Source of the DNA: Tubulanus polymorphus
Taxonomy: Eukaryota > Nemertea > Palaeonemertea > Tubulaniformes > Tubulanidae
NCBI RefSeq assembly: GCF_964204645.1
Contig: NC_134031.1
Span: 1,364,001-1,428,000, forward strand
Length of the DNA stretch: 64,000 bases
Direction of reading: 5' to 3'
How positions within the stretch are numbered: position 1 is the stretch's first letter; each line of letters starts with the position of its first letter. This document shows positions 11,501-23,355 of the stretch, piece after piece. The notes beneath the pieces are model-generated. The model had not been told where the DNA came from, made no database searches, and worked only from the letters and a program-made list of their open reading frames with translations. The translations under genes and the position numbers were made by a program.

Positions 11501-14500
11501 CATGGTTATTCAAACATTGGTTTATAATATAATTCTTGATCAGTATTTAATAGCATTATTCTAATCATTTTTGAATTGGAGATCAGATTAACTGAGATTT
11601 GCTGTCAGGTCAAGGATGAAGCTATTAACGATTAAATATTCTATTTTTCGAATAATTAGCGCGACGGCAAAAAACTTTTTTACATACAATGATTTGGGGA
11701 ATAATCCAACTCTAGGGTTCGATTGTCTGTATTGAGATAAAAAAATACATTCAATAATAAACAACTGATCTGATCACGATTGGTAGAACACTATATCCGT
11801 GTTGACGCGATGAGGAGAGAATCCCACAATGATAATAAAAAGTCCGAATAATGAAACTTCGAGATAGTAGTTTATTTCAACGTTTCGACTATATCCTAAT
11901 AGTCAACTTGTATTCACCTTTGTTTTAATTTAAGTGCCCCCTAGTTTGTCTTTCTTTTTACTACTGACTTTAAGTTTCATTTATATTTATACTCACTATT
12001 GTTGTTTATAATTACCCCTTAGTTTGCTTCCCTTTAATCTATTTTAGCGTGTAATTGTTTCTACGTTAATTTTCCTTTAGTTTGTATCATCTCTGATTAC
12101 TTGAATTAGTCTCTTTGTCCCTGGATTGTATATATATCTCATAATTTCTGTAGTATCTCATTATTCCTGAAGATGACTATTAGGATATAGTCGAAACGTT
12201 GAAATAAACTACTATCTCGATGTTTCATTTTTCGGACTTTTTATTATCATTGTGGGATTCTCTCCTCAACTGATCTGATACAGACAGATGACAGACAGAC
12301 AGGTAGGCAGACGGACGGTCAGTTTGATTTTACTTACACATCATAGTTTTGCTCCTCTGATTCTTCATGTATGTTTAACTCTTCTAAAGTGCTGTCGATA
12401 TCTGATGAATTCAATTCTAACTGTTTGAGCAAGGTCTCGCGCTGAAAACATTACGCAAACAACGTAACATGAAATATTCCGTTTTAAATCTCTAAATGTC
12501 TCCGAACTCGCTCGGCAATCTTTACCTGCAGTTGTAAGAACGGTAAATTGAAAAATCTGTGAAGATATTTCAGACCGAAACCATTTCGCATTGAAGATTC
12601 GGCATAGCGCACGACCCCTGCATCGGCAGGCCTAAAAAACAATACAAAAACACATTGAGTCCGCGTTGTAAAAATCATATAAAATCCCACATTATGAATA
12701 AATAATAGTCAGAAATGAGTATTCCAGAAGATGAAAATTAGGATATCCAAACATTGAATGAATTACCAGCCTAAGGACTCATTTTTTTATTTTCAGTGTG
12801 GGGTTTTAGCAATAGTATTTGTATTGTTTATGCCTGCGTAAATTACCTATCAATTTCTTCAATAAAATATCTAACTTTGTCCTCTGATATTGTTCGATGG
12901 TGTCCCATGTCCCTGTGATTGGCTAATATTAATATTGGTATATGGTTTGGCACTTTTGGTACTTCGCGTTCTATGTAGTCGTAAGTCCTGTAAAAAAAAG
13001 AAATATATATATATATATGTCAAAATTTGTATTTCCAATAACTCAATATTCAGTGATAATTTCACGACGATAGTTCCGTGTATATACAGTATAGAGCTGA
13101 CTAAACTTGAAATTCATGTGTTATAAATGTATATTTAAACAGCTTGGTTTCAACACTGCAAGCAATGTATCATATACGTAACTAGAATTGAAAAGCACGG
13201 AGGACATAGAAAAACTTACCACGATTTAGTGATATCAAATACCATGACGACGCCATGAGTTCCTTTATAAACATCGACGAATTCAGCGTCTAAACACGGG
13301 TCTTCATATGACTTAAATAATAACACATATCAAATCTTATGAATAATTTATAACAAATATAAAATGAATTCCTACAAAAGTTCTGTCCACCAGCGTCAGA
13401 TGTACAGTTTTATACCCATTTTTGTTCTATATATAGATCAAATAACTTAAGATTATGATTTTAAACTTTTCCCAGATTGCAGCCCAGTCAAATACTTACG
13501 TTCTGTTCTGCATTATCGAGTTTTAATCCGTCAACTTTCTTCTTTTTTCGTCCCTTATCGACGACATCCCACACTTCAACTTTCACCACATCATCAGTGG
13601 CTTTATAATTCCATTGTATACTAGCCACCTATGAATAACACCGATATAACACTTTTACTGGTACCCACCTTAACAAAATAAGTGAAACCATCAACTTTGT
13701 CAAAGAGGCTTCACCAGCGACAGTGCTCAATTAAATTGATGAATCTTGCACTTTTTTCATAATCTTTCAATACAATGATTTATGCACTTCGATGCAAAGA
13801 AATACACTTCTGATTTTTAAAATCATTTTAGGGGTCGATAGCAACTTGGCTTAGAGGACGGGACTATAGTCACAGGGGCGGCCAATAGAGACCACATTTT
13901 GCCACCTATAGTCATGCTGGCCGAATTAAACTGCTGGATATCAACTCATCTTAAACACCGGTAAGAGAAAAGTTGGATTCATAACAGTTCAGCGGTGTTA
14001 ATATTAAATGCAGATTAATGTAACAGCGATGTGAATACCTGTATCTCCTCTGTAGGGATATACTCTTCTTTATATTTTTGTCCTTGTAGTCTTAGAAATA
14101 AACATGTTTTTCCGACATTTCGATCGCCTTTGATTATGATTTTCACTGAAATGCAAAAAAATCAAAATTCAGCGCTTGTAATATTCATAATTAATTATGA
14201 CTCGTAGCAACTGATATTGATCTCAGCATTTCAGAGTTAATGAACATAACCCACATTTGATGATTTAACAATTTATTCTAAAACAGTTTTGAAGTTTTGA
14301 CTAAACCTAGCAAAATCAGCGAAATAAAAATAAATTATCTTTATTTGTGATAGACTCAGATCAGGGATGAATTGATAATTTTCCGCAAATTCAGATAATG
14401 TCAGATTCAAGACGGACAACCTATGAATGAATGAATATAGAATAAAGTATCTATTAGACAGCTGGTGCCGTTCGTTCGTTACAGCTGTTACTGCTCAGAT

Positions 14501-15257
14501 AACGACGTCATAAAACAGTATTTCAAATTTACGTACAACTTATTGACGTCGATCAATGTTTGTTTCTTCAACTCATCAAACATGCGTCAGATTCGTTAAA
14601 ATACTAAAATTCAATAATAAAACCTCTCTTCGCTATCGATATAGCGATATGTGTACAGGGAGAGATAGACCTTTTCAGGCCCCTCCCTCAGTTCACATAA
14701 ATTATCTATGAATTTCTCCCTCCCCCCATTAAGCCCTTTACCTAGTCCTAGGCATATATAAAACTCAACCCAAGTTCTATCTCATCTCGGTGAATTTCGA
14801 GGTTATTTTCCTACAAAATTTATCGGACAAAATGTAGAACGTAGCTCGAGAAGGTGTTTATTTATTATCAATACTTGATTCCGAGCAATAAAATGAGTTG
14901 GGAATCAACCAAAATACTGAGAAGGGTGACCCGGGAGTTCCAGATATGATTCTAAGAAAAAAAGACTACTAGGGCTGGGCCGGGCGGGAAATTGGTAGGC
15001 CTAAAGAACTAATTTTGGAACTGTTGTTAAGTCAAGACACTCGATCTGATTTAGTAGGTGGTGCGCGTGTTTTGATGATACTCACTGTTATACTGAACTC
15101 CTCGAGCAAATTTCCGCTGTAACGAAGCCGACATGGCCTGCATGCCGCCCCGGACAGTCGAGCCCACGGAACTCGCGCCGGTTCCATCACGCTCCGCGCC
15201 CGTAGGGCTACCACGTTCATTGTTACTACTACCACCCAGTAACTTTCTAAAAAACAT
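6725..15257 (-). CDS. RABL6: Rab-like GTPase RABL6 (PARF), 14 exons
   Basis: RABL6 is a large Ras-superfamily protein with an N-terminal GTPase fold and a long disordered tail; the vertebrate protein binds the ARF tumour suppressor and promotes proliferation. Exons (5' to 3'): 15257-15086, 14145-14039, 13628-13500, 13311-13220, 12987-12847, 12631-12526, 12441-12338, 10980-10778, 10413-10216, 9919-9860, 8967-8802, 8578-7851, 7357-7236, 6898-6725; 833 residues versus 729 in human. Seen: P-loop GDRNVGKT (about 64-71), WDVVDKG in the switch II position, [14 protein letters not shown] in place of NKx[30 protein letters not shown], the [10 protein letters not shown] block, a polyglutamine run and a lysine-rich end with DELEAFLG. 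The ATG at 15257 gives the family start MFFRKLLGG; an acceptor-like TTCCTACAG just upstream suggests a 5' untranslated exon. The first border of exon 14 is the least certain. Confidence 0.94.
7380..10735. repeat. TTCCCTGA-type interspersed repeats in RABL6 introns
   Basis: Related low-complexity blocks rich in TTTCCCTGA and CAGATCNNNAAATT-like words recur at about 7380-7720, 8636-8785 and 10524-10735, with an opposite-strand relative at 3395-3550. Within 7555-7700 a TGAATATCATGCCCAGACTT word is repeated three to four times in tandem. A G9 homopolymer lies at 10642-10650. They are intronic; no function is evident. Confidence 0.5.
8471..8506 (-). repeat. CAG/CTG trinucleotide run coding polyglutamine in RABL6
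   Basis: About eleven CTG units on the + strand are read as CAG on the coding strand and give a run of eleven to twelve glutamines within the acidic disordered region of RABL6 exon 12. Length is probably polymorphic. Confidence 0.9.
11775..12266. mobile_element. Foldback retroposon-like element with 13-bp flanking direct repeats
   Basis: Inverted arms of about 100 bp lie at 11811-11912 and 12166-12268. The direct repeat CAACTGATCTGAT occurs at 11762-11774 and 12267-12279, consistent with a 13-bp target-site duplication. About 36 bp separate the left duplication from the left arm. The right arm carries CCTGAAGATGACTAT / ATAGTCGAAACG, a hairpin resembling the hammerhead ribozyme core. The central 250 bp has no open frame. 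It lies in a RABL6 intron. A long TSD and one-sided 36-bp extension fit a Penelope-like or other retroposon better than a cut-and-paste MITE; this is inference. Confidence 0.65.
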
Positions 15258-16903
15258 ATCCACAACTGTAGGAAGCCCACTGATTAGAAATGTGGGTCAA
15301 ACAGATGGTAGGCACTGAGCCTACTGAATATCTAATAAACAAATAAGACAACCCGGAAGTGATTTGTCGACGTCTTAAATCCTTGTTTTCCTCCGATTTC
15401 AGAAAGATTTCACTGTAAAACAGCCCTGAATAAAACGATTGTAGAACGAGCTTTGTCTATTTTACATTTTCCTCGGTGGGATTCGGCGCTGGCGACTTCA
15501 GAATTCAAGGAAATCACGGTAAACTTCAAGAAAAATCAGAAATGTCTTATCCAGATCAGACCGAGCAACACCCGTCAAAACAATTATACCTCGCCGCCAG
15601 AAAACAGTACGCAGATAAATCTATCCTTTTGCAAGTTGCAATCATTTGATGCCATTAGGTCTTCGTTTCTAAAGCGAAGAATTATTTTTCTGATAAATTT
15701 GTAATGGTAAGATAAATATTCTTATCTTTAAAAAAGTTACATTTATATATTATTACGCGGGAACTATTTACCATTTATTCGACTGCCAGAGTAGAGTATG
15801 ACCTGAAAACGTGGCAGCACTGTACGGCAGTTTGTTTATTTCGTCTAGTCGCGGTCTAGAGGTGCCGCGGCTCCGACGTCATCGATGACAGTTCCGTTTA
15901 TTCATAAACACCTAACGTCATTAGTACCAAGTTTCCACGTTTTAACGCAATAAATGTCAACCAAACACCATTTCGATAGATTAGCCTAAAAATGACACAA
16001 AACACCGTGGGAACGGTGGGAAAATCTCAGTCAAACCGGGCCGAGTCCCGCCTTTCTTTTGGCCCAGAAAACTATTTCGAACCGGTTACGCACAAAAAAC
16101 CTTCATAAAGTATTGAAATCTATTAACTTTATTTTCAGCCAGAAAATAACAACGATATCAAGATAGGTTCAATCGGATCTTGCCGATCATGTATCATCCG
16201 ACTAGGAAACCTAGATTTAGTGATAAATTTGAGAAGTATTTGACAATTTGTATCCGATCGAATTACGCTCAATGGTTTCTGAGGAACTGGTGTAATGAAG
16301 TTCGCCCCAAGTGCTCCCAGACACGCGAGTTGATATTTGATAATAGAGTATATCGACACAAAACTAAACACAAGTCAAACACATAAATTTCCGTGATATA
16401 TGTCAATATACGCGTCGCACACAACACACAATTACAGTGACAGATTACTGCAATTGAATTCAGTACTGGGAGCGCGCTATAGACCATATACACACGTCTG
16501 CGCAATCATAATGCCTTGAACCAGTCAGGCGGACAGTTAATTTCAGCACAACTTGGAGCACTGGTGCATACACATAACTAACAACCGTTATTTGTTTAAA
16601 ATATACTGTTACACTGAATTGTTTTTGACGCTTTGACCAGTACTGACAGAGTCGAGGGTGTCCCGTGTGACGTCACAGCAACTAAACTCCCGGCAGTACT
16701 GTGTACGTGCTGCGCTGCGTGGTCGCTCCTAGTAACGACTGTCTTTCATGGCGATAGATCTGTGATCTGAAGAGTCCGGTTCATTGTGCGTTCACACAGT
16801 TATTGATACTTCGATTTAAACGCGATAAGTGGCAAGTAGTAGAGGAAATCGTAGATCGTCATTAGAACCACCCGTTGGGAATTGCTACAGTCACAACATC
16901 ACA
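15258..16903. promoter_or_regulatory. Divergent promoter interval of RABL6 and CIMIP2B
   Basis: The two genes start back to back about 1.65 kb apart. CpG-containing stretches near 15830-15890 and 16630-16800 contrast with the AT-rich surroundings and are the likeliest core promoter areas. An acceptor-like TTCCTACAG at about 15266-15274 (read on the - strand) implies a RABL6 leader exon further right. Open frames at 15453-15704 and 16135-16505 show no protein resemblance and are not called. No TATA box can be assigned confidently. Confidence 0.5.
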
Positions 16904-19900
16904 ATGCCGATGCCACCGCAAGGAAAGAGTATTCTAATGACTCCAGACCCATACCATATTCCTGGGTAAGCATTTTTCTTTTTTCTTTTAATGAAAATAT
17001 TTTCAACCCAACATATATCCCTGAAAAACAATGATTTTTAGATTCGTGTTACATATATATATAATTCTGGGTGTGATCAGATAATGAATGCTACTCGGGT
17101 TGGGTTCGTAATTGGAAGCCGTTATTGCCACCAGACAACAAACACTGCAGGCACCGTGTAATAATGAACGCCAAACATAGACTTTATTTCAGCGCAGATA
17201 CTTAATTGATAAAATAAAAAATTCATAAATGTAGTTCGTGACATATGATATAAACCTATATAAATTCCAGCTCGACTGAGCGCATTAACGAGCCTTATAA
17301 ATCAGGAGTTATAGATCTTTATAGAACAATATATCAAATAAAGCTGTACATATTAATAATAACTGTTCGTGTGACATTATTCCCGAATATACCAGTTCTA
17401 TAGTACTGCGCTAAATGACATAATGCGTTCACGCTTCGCGAACCTTCAATTGCAAATGATTGTTAATTGATATGGTTTAGGAGCAATCGATAGTGTTTTG
17501 CTGCAGGTTGAGAACCGTATCTAGAGATCAATGTCACCAATGCAACGGACAAAATCGAGCATCGACTGCAACTTGTAATCACCGATAAACAGCCTCTGAA
17601 AGATTTATGATTTCTGTCTTGCGTATTGTCGGCGTACGTTATGGAATTCTTGTTTAATGCGTGGAGAAATGATAAACCTATATTCACGAATTCCAACTGA
17701 TTATATATAATACTCTCTCTACGACTCGGAAGAAGCTATACTTGTGCCGATAAAAAATACTCACCTTGTTCAGCTATGCCTCACGTGTTTTCACGTCTTC
17801 ACGTCTGAAGGTTTATGGTACATCAAGTGTTGACTTGATATACACAAAACGGTGTCAACTTGCATTTACAAAATTCAAGATATTGTTTGCTTGAATATTT
17901 AAATATTATTAGAATGTACATAACATTTCAGTTCGTGTTTAAGTTAAATATCTTAACTAATGTCTCATCATTAAAACAAGCCGAAACGTTTTCTAAAGTC
18001 TGTTTTCCGTGAGCGGTTTCCAGCTTTTCCGGCTGGAAACCGCTCATGAAAACTGACCGAAAACAGGAAAGTGCTCCTGCAAAGTTTCTCAGCGGGAAAT
18101 AGCTGGAAACCGTTAAAACCAGCCCCTTAAAACTCAGTGAATGGATGTCGTATATACATTTGAGATTATATAAACTTTTCAGTTATGGAGGATTCTGTCC
18201 GCAGTTCAAGTATCAAATCGGAGATACATTCGGTCGGACCACTTCTCGTCTGTTGACCGATCCGAATTGCGCCAGTTCCAAAAATCTGGTTCTAGCCGAG
18301 ATGTACGCGGCAAGAAAGCCGAATATAACCACATCTTTGGGAGATAAGGAAGCGATCGTTAAAGCTCGTACTCGGAGCTGGGGAGATCAGAAACTAGCTG
18401 AAAGTATGGTCCCAGGATATACCGGTAAGACTTTTGGGAAATTGACAGAGAAAAGTGCAATTTGTATGTGTGAATCTTGGAATTCACATGTGAAAAGACC
18501 AACTAAATTCTTGAAAATCTGTTACACTGAAGTCTGGGGTAGAATGCATAGAGATTTATTTTAAATGAAATATATGAATTTGAAATTCATTTTAAATAAA
18601 TAAATCTCTTTGAAATAAATCTCTGAAGAAAGAAGAATTTTACCTGAAGCGTCATTGACCCTTAATGGGTATTTTACGCACAAACCACAGAGAATAACTC
18701 TAGATTTCGATATTTCGATATTACTTTCAGGATTTATTCCCAAAAGTCAACATTTCTTCGGTAAACGATATGCGGAGAATTGTGTGAATGCTATTTCTGA
18801 TTTTGAAACCGATCAGTTGACCCATCGTGAGAAGATGGCTACATTGGCGCGAGCGAAAACTCTCGGCTCAGAAGCTGTAAGTATTGTGTCTAAGTAAATC
18901 GAATCGAATCGAATCTGAGATGACGGGGATTTATAAAAGAAAACATTTATTTTTCTATATTTCAGTTGCTTCCGTCGCGTAGACTGGGGGCTAGCGCTCC
19001 TCTGAAACCGATCGCGCGTTCTCCTAAACCGTACATCTCACCGAATACCCATCATCACTCCATGTCGCCTTACTACATGACTAACGACAATACACAGAAA
19101 AACTTCATGTCAGGTCAGTACAGTACCGAGGTGCGACCAGTTGTTCTAAAACCGACGCTAAGCGGTTTTGCTGACAATTCAAAGTCATTTAACCGCTTTT
19201 TGAGCAACTGGTCCCAGGTCCCGTAAAAAGGTCGTATTTCTATCATAAGGGCTGTCTCGTGTGCGAGTTTCTGCTCATAGAAATACTTTCAAAGCATATA
19301 TCTAAAGCATTTTAAAAAAATCCAATAAACATGGAACTCCACTTGTATATTCGAATAACTATGAAAACCATTTTCAATAAAAGGAAACATAATGTGGAGT
19401 TGGCAGTCATTTCCAATTAAGTGAAAAAATATGTAAAATGCAATTTCCAAATTCATTATTCATGGTTTACATTATGTAGGTAAATCTATCAAGAATGAAA
19501 TCTATTGTCCTCATCGTGTAGAAGCGACACTTGTTTCATTGAATTATTGTTTGTTTGTTTCAGGATACACGGGATTCGTGCCTAGATCTCGAGGATTGAT
19601 CGGTCGCGGTTACCCGATTATAACTCACTTCGCTCTCAACGAATTCACTGATGACATCGGTAAACACAAACACGTCGCATCGGCTCCGGTTCAGGTTCAC
19701 CGAGCTGAGGTTTTTAAACTAGACTCGACTAAGATTTATCCGACAGAAAATGGATTAGTTCCACATTACACCGGACATATACCGGGTAAGTATCTGATTT
19801 TCCTTATTAAAAGAGAAGATACACAATATCCGTGTATGATGATGACGACAGAAATCCCACAATAACAAAACCAAAATTGAAAAATCCTATATCAGAATGA

Positions 19901-20271
19901 TTGTATTTGAGGAGCGACGTTTCGGCTAACAACTGTTAGCCATCATCAGGCGTACTGAATCATCTTCAACAATCATTCTGATATAAAATTTTTCAATTTT
20001 GGCCTTGTTATTGTGGGATTTCTCTCGTTTCTTTTTCTAGTTTCAATCTGCACAGATGTCGCCAGTATGTGGACATTGCAGGCGGCCTAGATGCTTTTTG
20101 GTTATCATTTTCAGAATACACTCAATGAAAAATTGTTTCTGATGATGAATTCTTCAAATATTCATTTTCGTTTCAGGTCAAAAATTCCGCTACGGTCAAA
20201 CTTTCGGACACAGCACACAAGACTCATTGGTCCGGTCGAACACAACCTCACAAATACCTATATCTGTTTAA
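16904..20271 (+). CDS. CIMIP2B: Ciliary microtubule inner protein 2B (FAM166B), 6 exons
   Basis: CIMIP2/FAM166 proteins lie inside the doublet microtubules of motile cilia and stabilise the lattice. Exons: 16904-16965, 18183-18424, 18731-18876, 18966-19113, 19564-19785, 20177-20271; 304 residues, phases consistent. The protein shows four copies of the family box, roughly PGYxGxxPxxxxxxGxxF/Y: YGGFCPQFKYQIGDTFG, YTGFIPKSQHFFGKRY, YTGFVPRSRGLIGRGY and YTGHIPGQKFRYGQTFGHST. The order, the NFMSGYTGFVPR segment and the C-terminal box match FAM166B. The first exon (MPMPPQGKSILMTPDPYHIPG) is short and followed by a 1.2-kb intron. Polyadenylation signals AATAAA follow at 20744 and 21042. No oddities seen. 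Confidence 0.91.
19846..20032. mobile_element. Small foldback element in CIMIP2B intron 5
   Basis: Inverted arms begin AGAAATCCCACAATAACA and end TTATTGTGGGATTTCT, with inner arms containing ATCAGAATGATTG and its complement. On the - strand at 19950-19915 it reads CCTGATGATGGCTAAC / GTTAGCCGAAACGTCG, the same hairpin plan as the 11.8-kb element but with different stem bases. No clear target-site duplication was found. It is non-coding and intronic. Confidence 0.6.
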
Positions 20272-21749
20272 TTAATTAGTGAATAGTTTAACAGTTTTTT
20301 CTTCAACCATCAAATGCTTTGCAAAGAATCCCGTCCAAAATTCAAATAATTGTTATAGAACATATCAGCAGGATAATTTGATAGCTTTTCGATACAAATT
20401 TTGTAGGATAGCAATTAGAAGTTGGAACCTACTTCTATTTTCGAATCCTTTCGCGCGTACCTCTTTCTTTAAACAAAGAAAGAAAATCATTAATTAATCT
20501 ATAGCTAACTATTTGTGACGCACGTGTACAAACATACACATGTATATAGAAACCAACGTGTACTATTGATATATATATATATATATTAAGTTATATTCTC
20601 CGATTTCAAATTTTTGAAATTGTGAAAATGCTCATCAAAGCGCTGTGTGATATTTTTAAATCTACGTATATTTTAAGCCTTGTAAATTATAAAGATTTTC
20701 ATTTTGTCCTTGTCTATGTATCATTTACTCGTTGCTGTAATGTAATAAAGTATATCTATAAGCATTCATCGTAACAGTATGTAATGATATACGTGGTCTA
20801 ATTATAGACATTAGGAGGTGATCTGACCAATCCTTTATTTCAACGAAATTAATCCATCTCCAACTTAGATAATTATTATGTTAACGGTTATGTTTTGGTC
20901 AGCTGTTAATGTTTGTTTGTTTTTTCTATTCCGCCTCCTGTACGCTGGTAGTTAACTCAATATTACGTGCGAATGTCTATTGTCGTCGATGTATTGTATG
21001 TGTTTAACTTGCACAGTTATTGTACCGGGTGAACTGCTGATAATAAAACAAATTTAGTTTTTCATTTTGAAATATGGCTTTCCGTTTTAATGGTATGTAT
21101 TTACTTTAATGATAAACAATAAATAATCAACAGCACAATCTTTCAATTAGCGCCTGTTTCATAGTGTTCACGAGCGCGTGGGCTGAGGTATTACAGGTAT
21201 TACTAACTAATTTGAACAGGAAAGTCTTAATTGATTGAAGTCTTAATAGTTTGATTATTGCTGAAAGTACATGTTTTTATAGCACCTATAAAGGAGACCA
21301 TACTTCTATATAATATCATATATACAACGCCTATGAAATATCCGGATATAAACCATGTCTTACTGAGAGATTCAGATATAATTTTTCTGATATTTCATCC
21401 TTCTATCTCCTGATGCGGCCAGCCGTACTGTAGACAGAATATCATTTCAGCTCATTCTCACTATTCGCATGAAAAAACGGTTCGCTTCCTATGCGCCACT
21501 AGTGAAAATGTCGTAACTTCAGATTAAAAACCACCGAACACTCGGTGTTTGAAAAAATTGGTATTTTTTCATAGGACTCAATACGTAACGATGAATGCCG
21601 CCGCAGGTGATAACATGTAACCGATACTAGTAATAACGAACACCTTAGGTAATGCCAATTGTCATCCGTATGTTATGACATGTCAGTGACCACACCCGAC
21701 TGGTCACAACCCACTGATCCTACATATTTACAAATGCACATAGTCGCTA

Positions 21750-21835
21750 CAGTTTAGTGGCCTAGTGGTTAGCATTCACAGCTATCACGATGGAGAACGC
21801 GAGTTCGAAACCCGCTGCGACTAATGATGTGCCCG
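21750..21835 (+). repeat. tRNA-derived SINE head
   Basis: A box-like TGGCCTAGTGGTTAGCATT and B box-like GAGTTCGAAACCC are spaced as in a tRNA, but the acceptor stem pairs only partly and the T stem has a mismatch. This indicates a tRNA-derived SINE promoter rather than a functional tRNA gene. Confidence 0.55.
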
Positions 21836-21859
21836 CGACGTGCTGATGGTTGCTAGGAC

Positions 21860-22245
21860 AGTTTTTTGATCAGTTGATTCTGCGTCATTTTTTTTTTAAA
21901 CACAGATCGTTTATTTATCTAGTACAGGCCGCTTTATTCGGTAGAAACTTTTTTTTAGATAGAGTATAGTAAAAATTCGTTGAACATACCGAGTAGTATC
22001 CATATTTCTAAAAAGAAATACATTGTCAGGGCCTCATTCAGGGACTGGGTGTCAGTTACATAGGGTAATGACAATGTTAGGGAATGCCGTGTTATGACAT
22101 GTTATCCTCGTTTTTTGATCAGTTGATTATGCTTAATTTCTTTTCTAAACACAAATCGCTTATTTATCTAGTATAGGCCGCTTTATTCGATAGCGTTGAA
22201 CAATACCGAGTAGTATTAATATTTCTAAAAACAATATGATGTCAT
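21860..22245 (+). repeat. Diverged direct duplication, about 245-bp offset
   Basis: The segment beginning TTTTTTGATCAGTTGATT and containing TTATTTATCTAGTACAGGCC and CCGAGTAGTAT at 21860-22015 recurs with changes at 22112-22240. Both copies are non-coding. It is probably a local duplication or two insertions of one repeat. Confidence 0.6.
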
Positions 22246-22614
22246 AAAAAAGCTTTCAGTCTAACAGCAGTTCGAGTAACAATATCACAATTTTGTGCTA
22301 AAAAACCACCGATAGAATCAGTTTATCAAGGCCGCGCTTGAACCTCCTTAAACATATCAGAATTAAAGGAATATTAAAGAATTTGCAGTTTCTAAACACA
22401 TTATTACGCCAGGAATTTGTTTTCATGTATATTGAAAGATGAGGTGTGTAGGGTAAGTCTTGTCTCACTGTCTAGATCTACAGTTTCCAAAGAGTTGGTC
22501 GTAATATTTGGCTGAGGGAAAATGCTTTTCTAAGTATTCCAGAGTTAATAGATCGTAAATGTTAATGTGCTCTCTCCAGTCCGTGTCCTAGTGATAATCC
22601 GTCTGTAAAATATG

Positions 22615-23355
22615 GATCCTCTGCAGCTATGTGTAAAATATAGCTCTGCAGCCAAGTGTTTAAAATATAACTCCTCAGCTAAGTGTTAGATATAGCTCCT
22701 CTGCTGTGTAAGATATAGCTCCTCTGCTATGTAAGATATAGCTCCTCTGCAGCTATGTGTAAGATATAGCTCCTCTGCTGTGTAAGATATAGCTCCTCTG
22801 CTGTGTAAGATATAGCTCCTCTGCTGTGTAAGATATAGCTCCTCTGCTGTGTAAGATATAGCTCCTCTGCTATGTAAGATATAGCTCCTCTGCTATGTAA
22901 GATATAGCTCCTCTGCTGTGTAAGATATAACCCCTCTGCTGTGTAAGATATAGCTCCTCTGCTGTGTAAGATATAGCTCCTCTGCTGTGTAAGATATAGC
23001 TCCTCTGCTGTGTAAGATATAGCTCCTCTGCTGTGTAAGATATAGCTCCTCTGCTGTGTAAGATATAGCTCCTCTGCTGTGTAAGATATAGCTCCTCTGC
23101 TGTGTAAGATATAGCTCCTCTGCTAAGTAAGATATAGCTCCTCTGCTATGTAAGATATAGCTCCTCTGCTGTGTAAGATATAGCTCCTCTGCTGTGTAAG
23201 ATATAGCTCCTCTGCTATGTAAGATATAGCTCCTCTGCTGTGTAAGATATAGCTCCTCTGCTATGTAAGATATAGCTCCTCTGCTATGTAAGATATAGCT
23301 CCTCTGCTGTGTAAGATATAGCTCCTCTGCTGTGTAAGATATAGCTCCTCTGCAG
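22615..23355. repeat. 23-bp minisatellite, about 30 copies
   Basis: Tandem copies of a 23-bp unit containing AAGATATAGCTCCTCTGCT, with GTGT/ATGT variants at one position; units at the left edge (22615-22750) are more diverged and irregular. Because 23 is not a multiple of three and the unit lacks - strand stops, the array yields a long spurious - strand frame (22893-23573). Confidence 0.95.

Noticed and set aside
12166-12202. Catalytically complete hammerhead ribozyme
   Set aside because: An extra U before stem II and no convincing stem III with cleavage site; kept only as a hammerhead-like structural finding.
21750-21835. Functional tRNA gene
   Set aside because: A and B boxes are present, but the acceptor stem does not pair fully and no clear anticodon arm forms.
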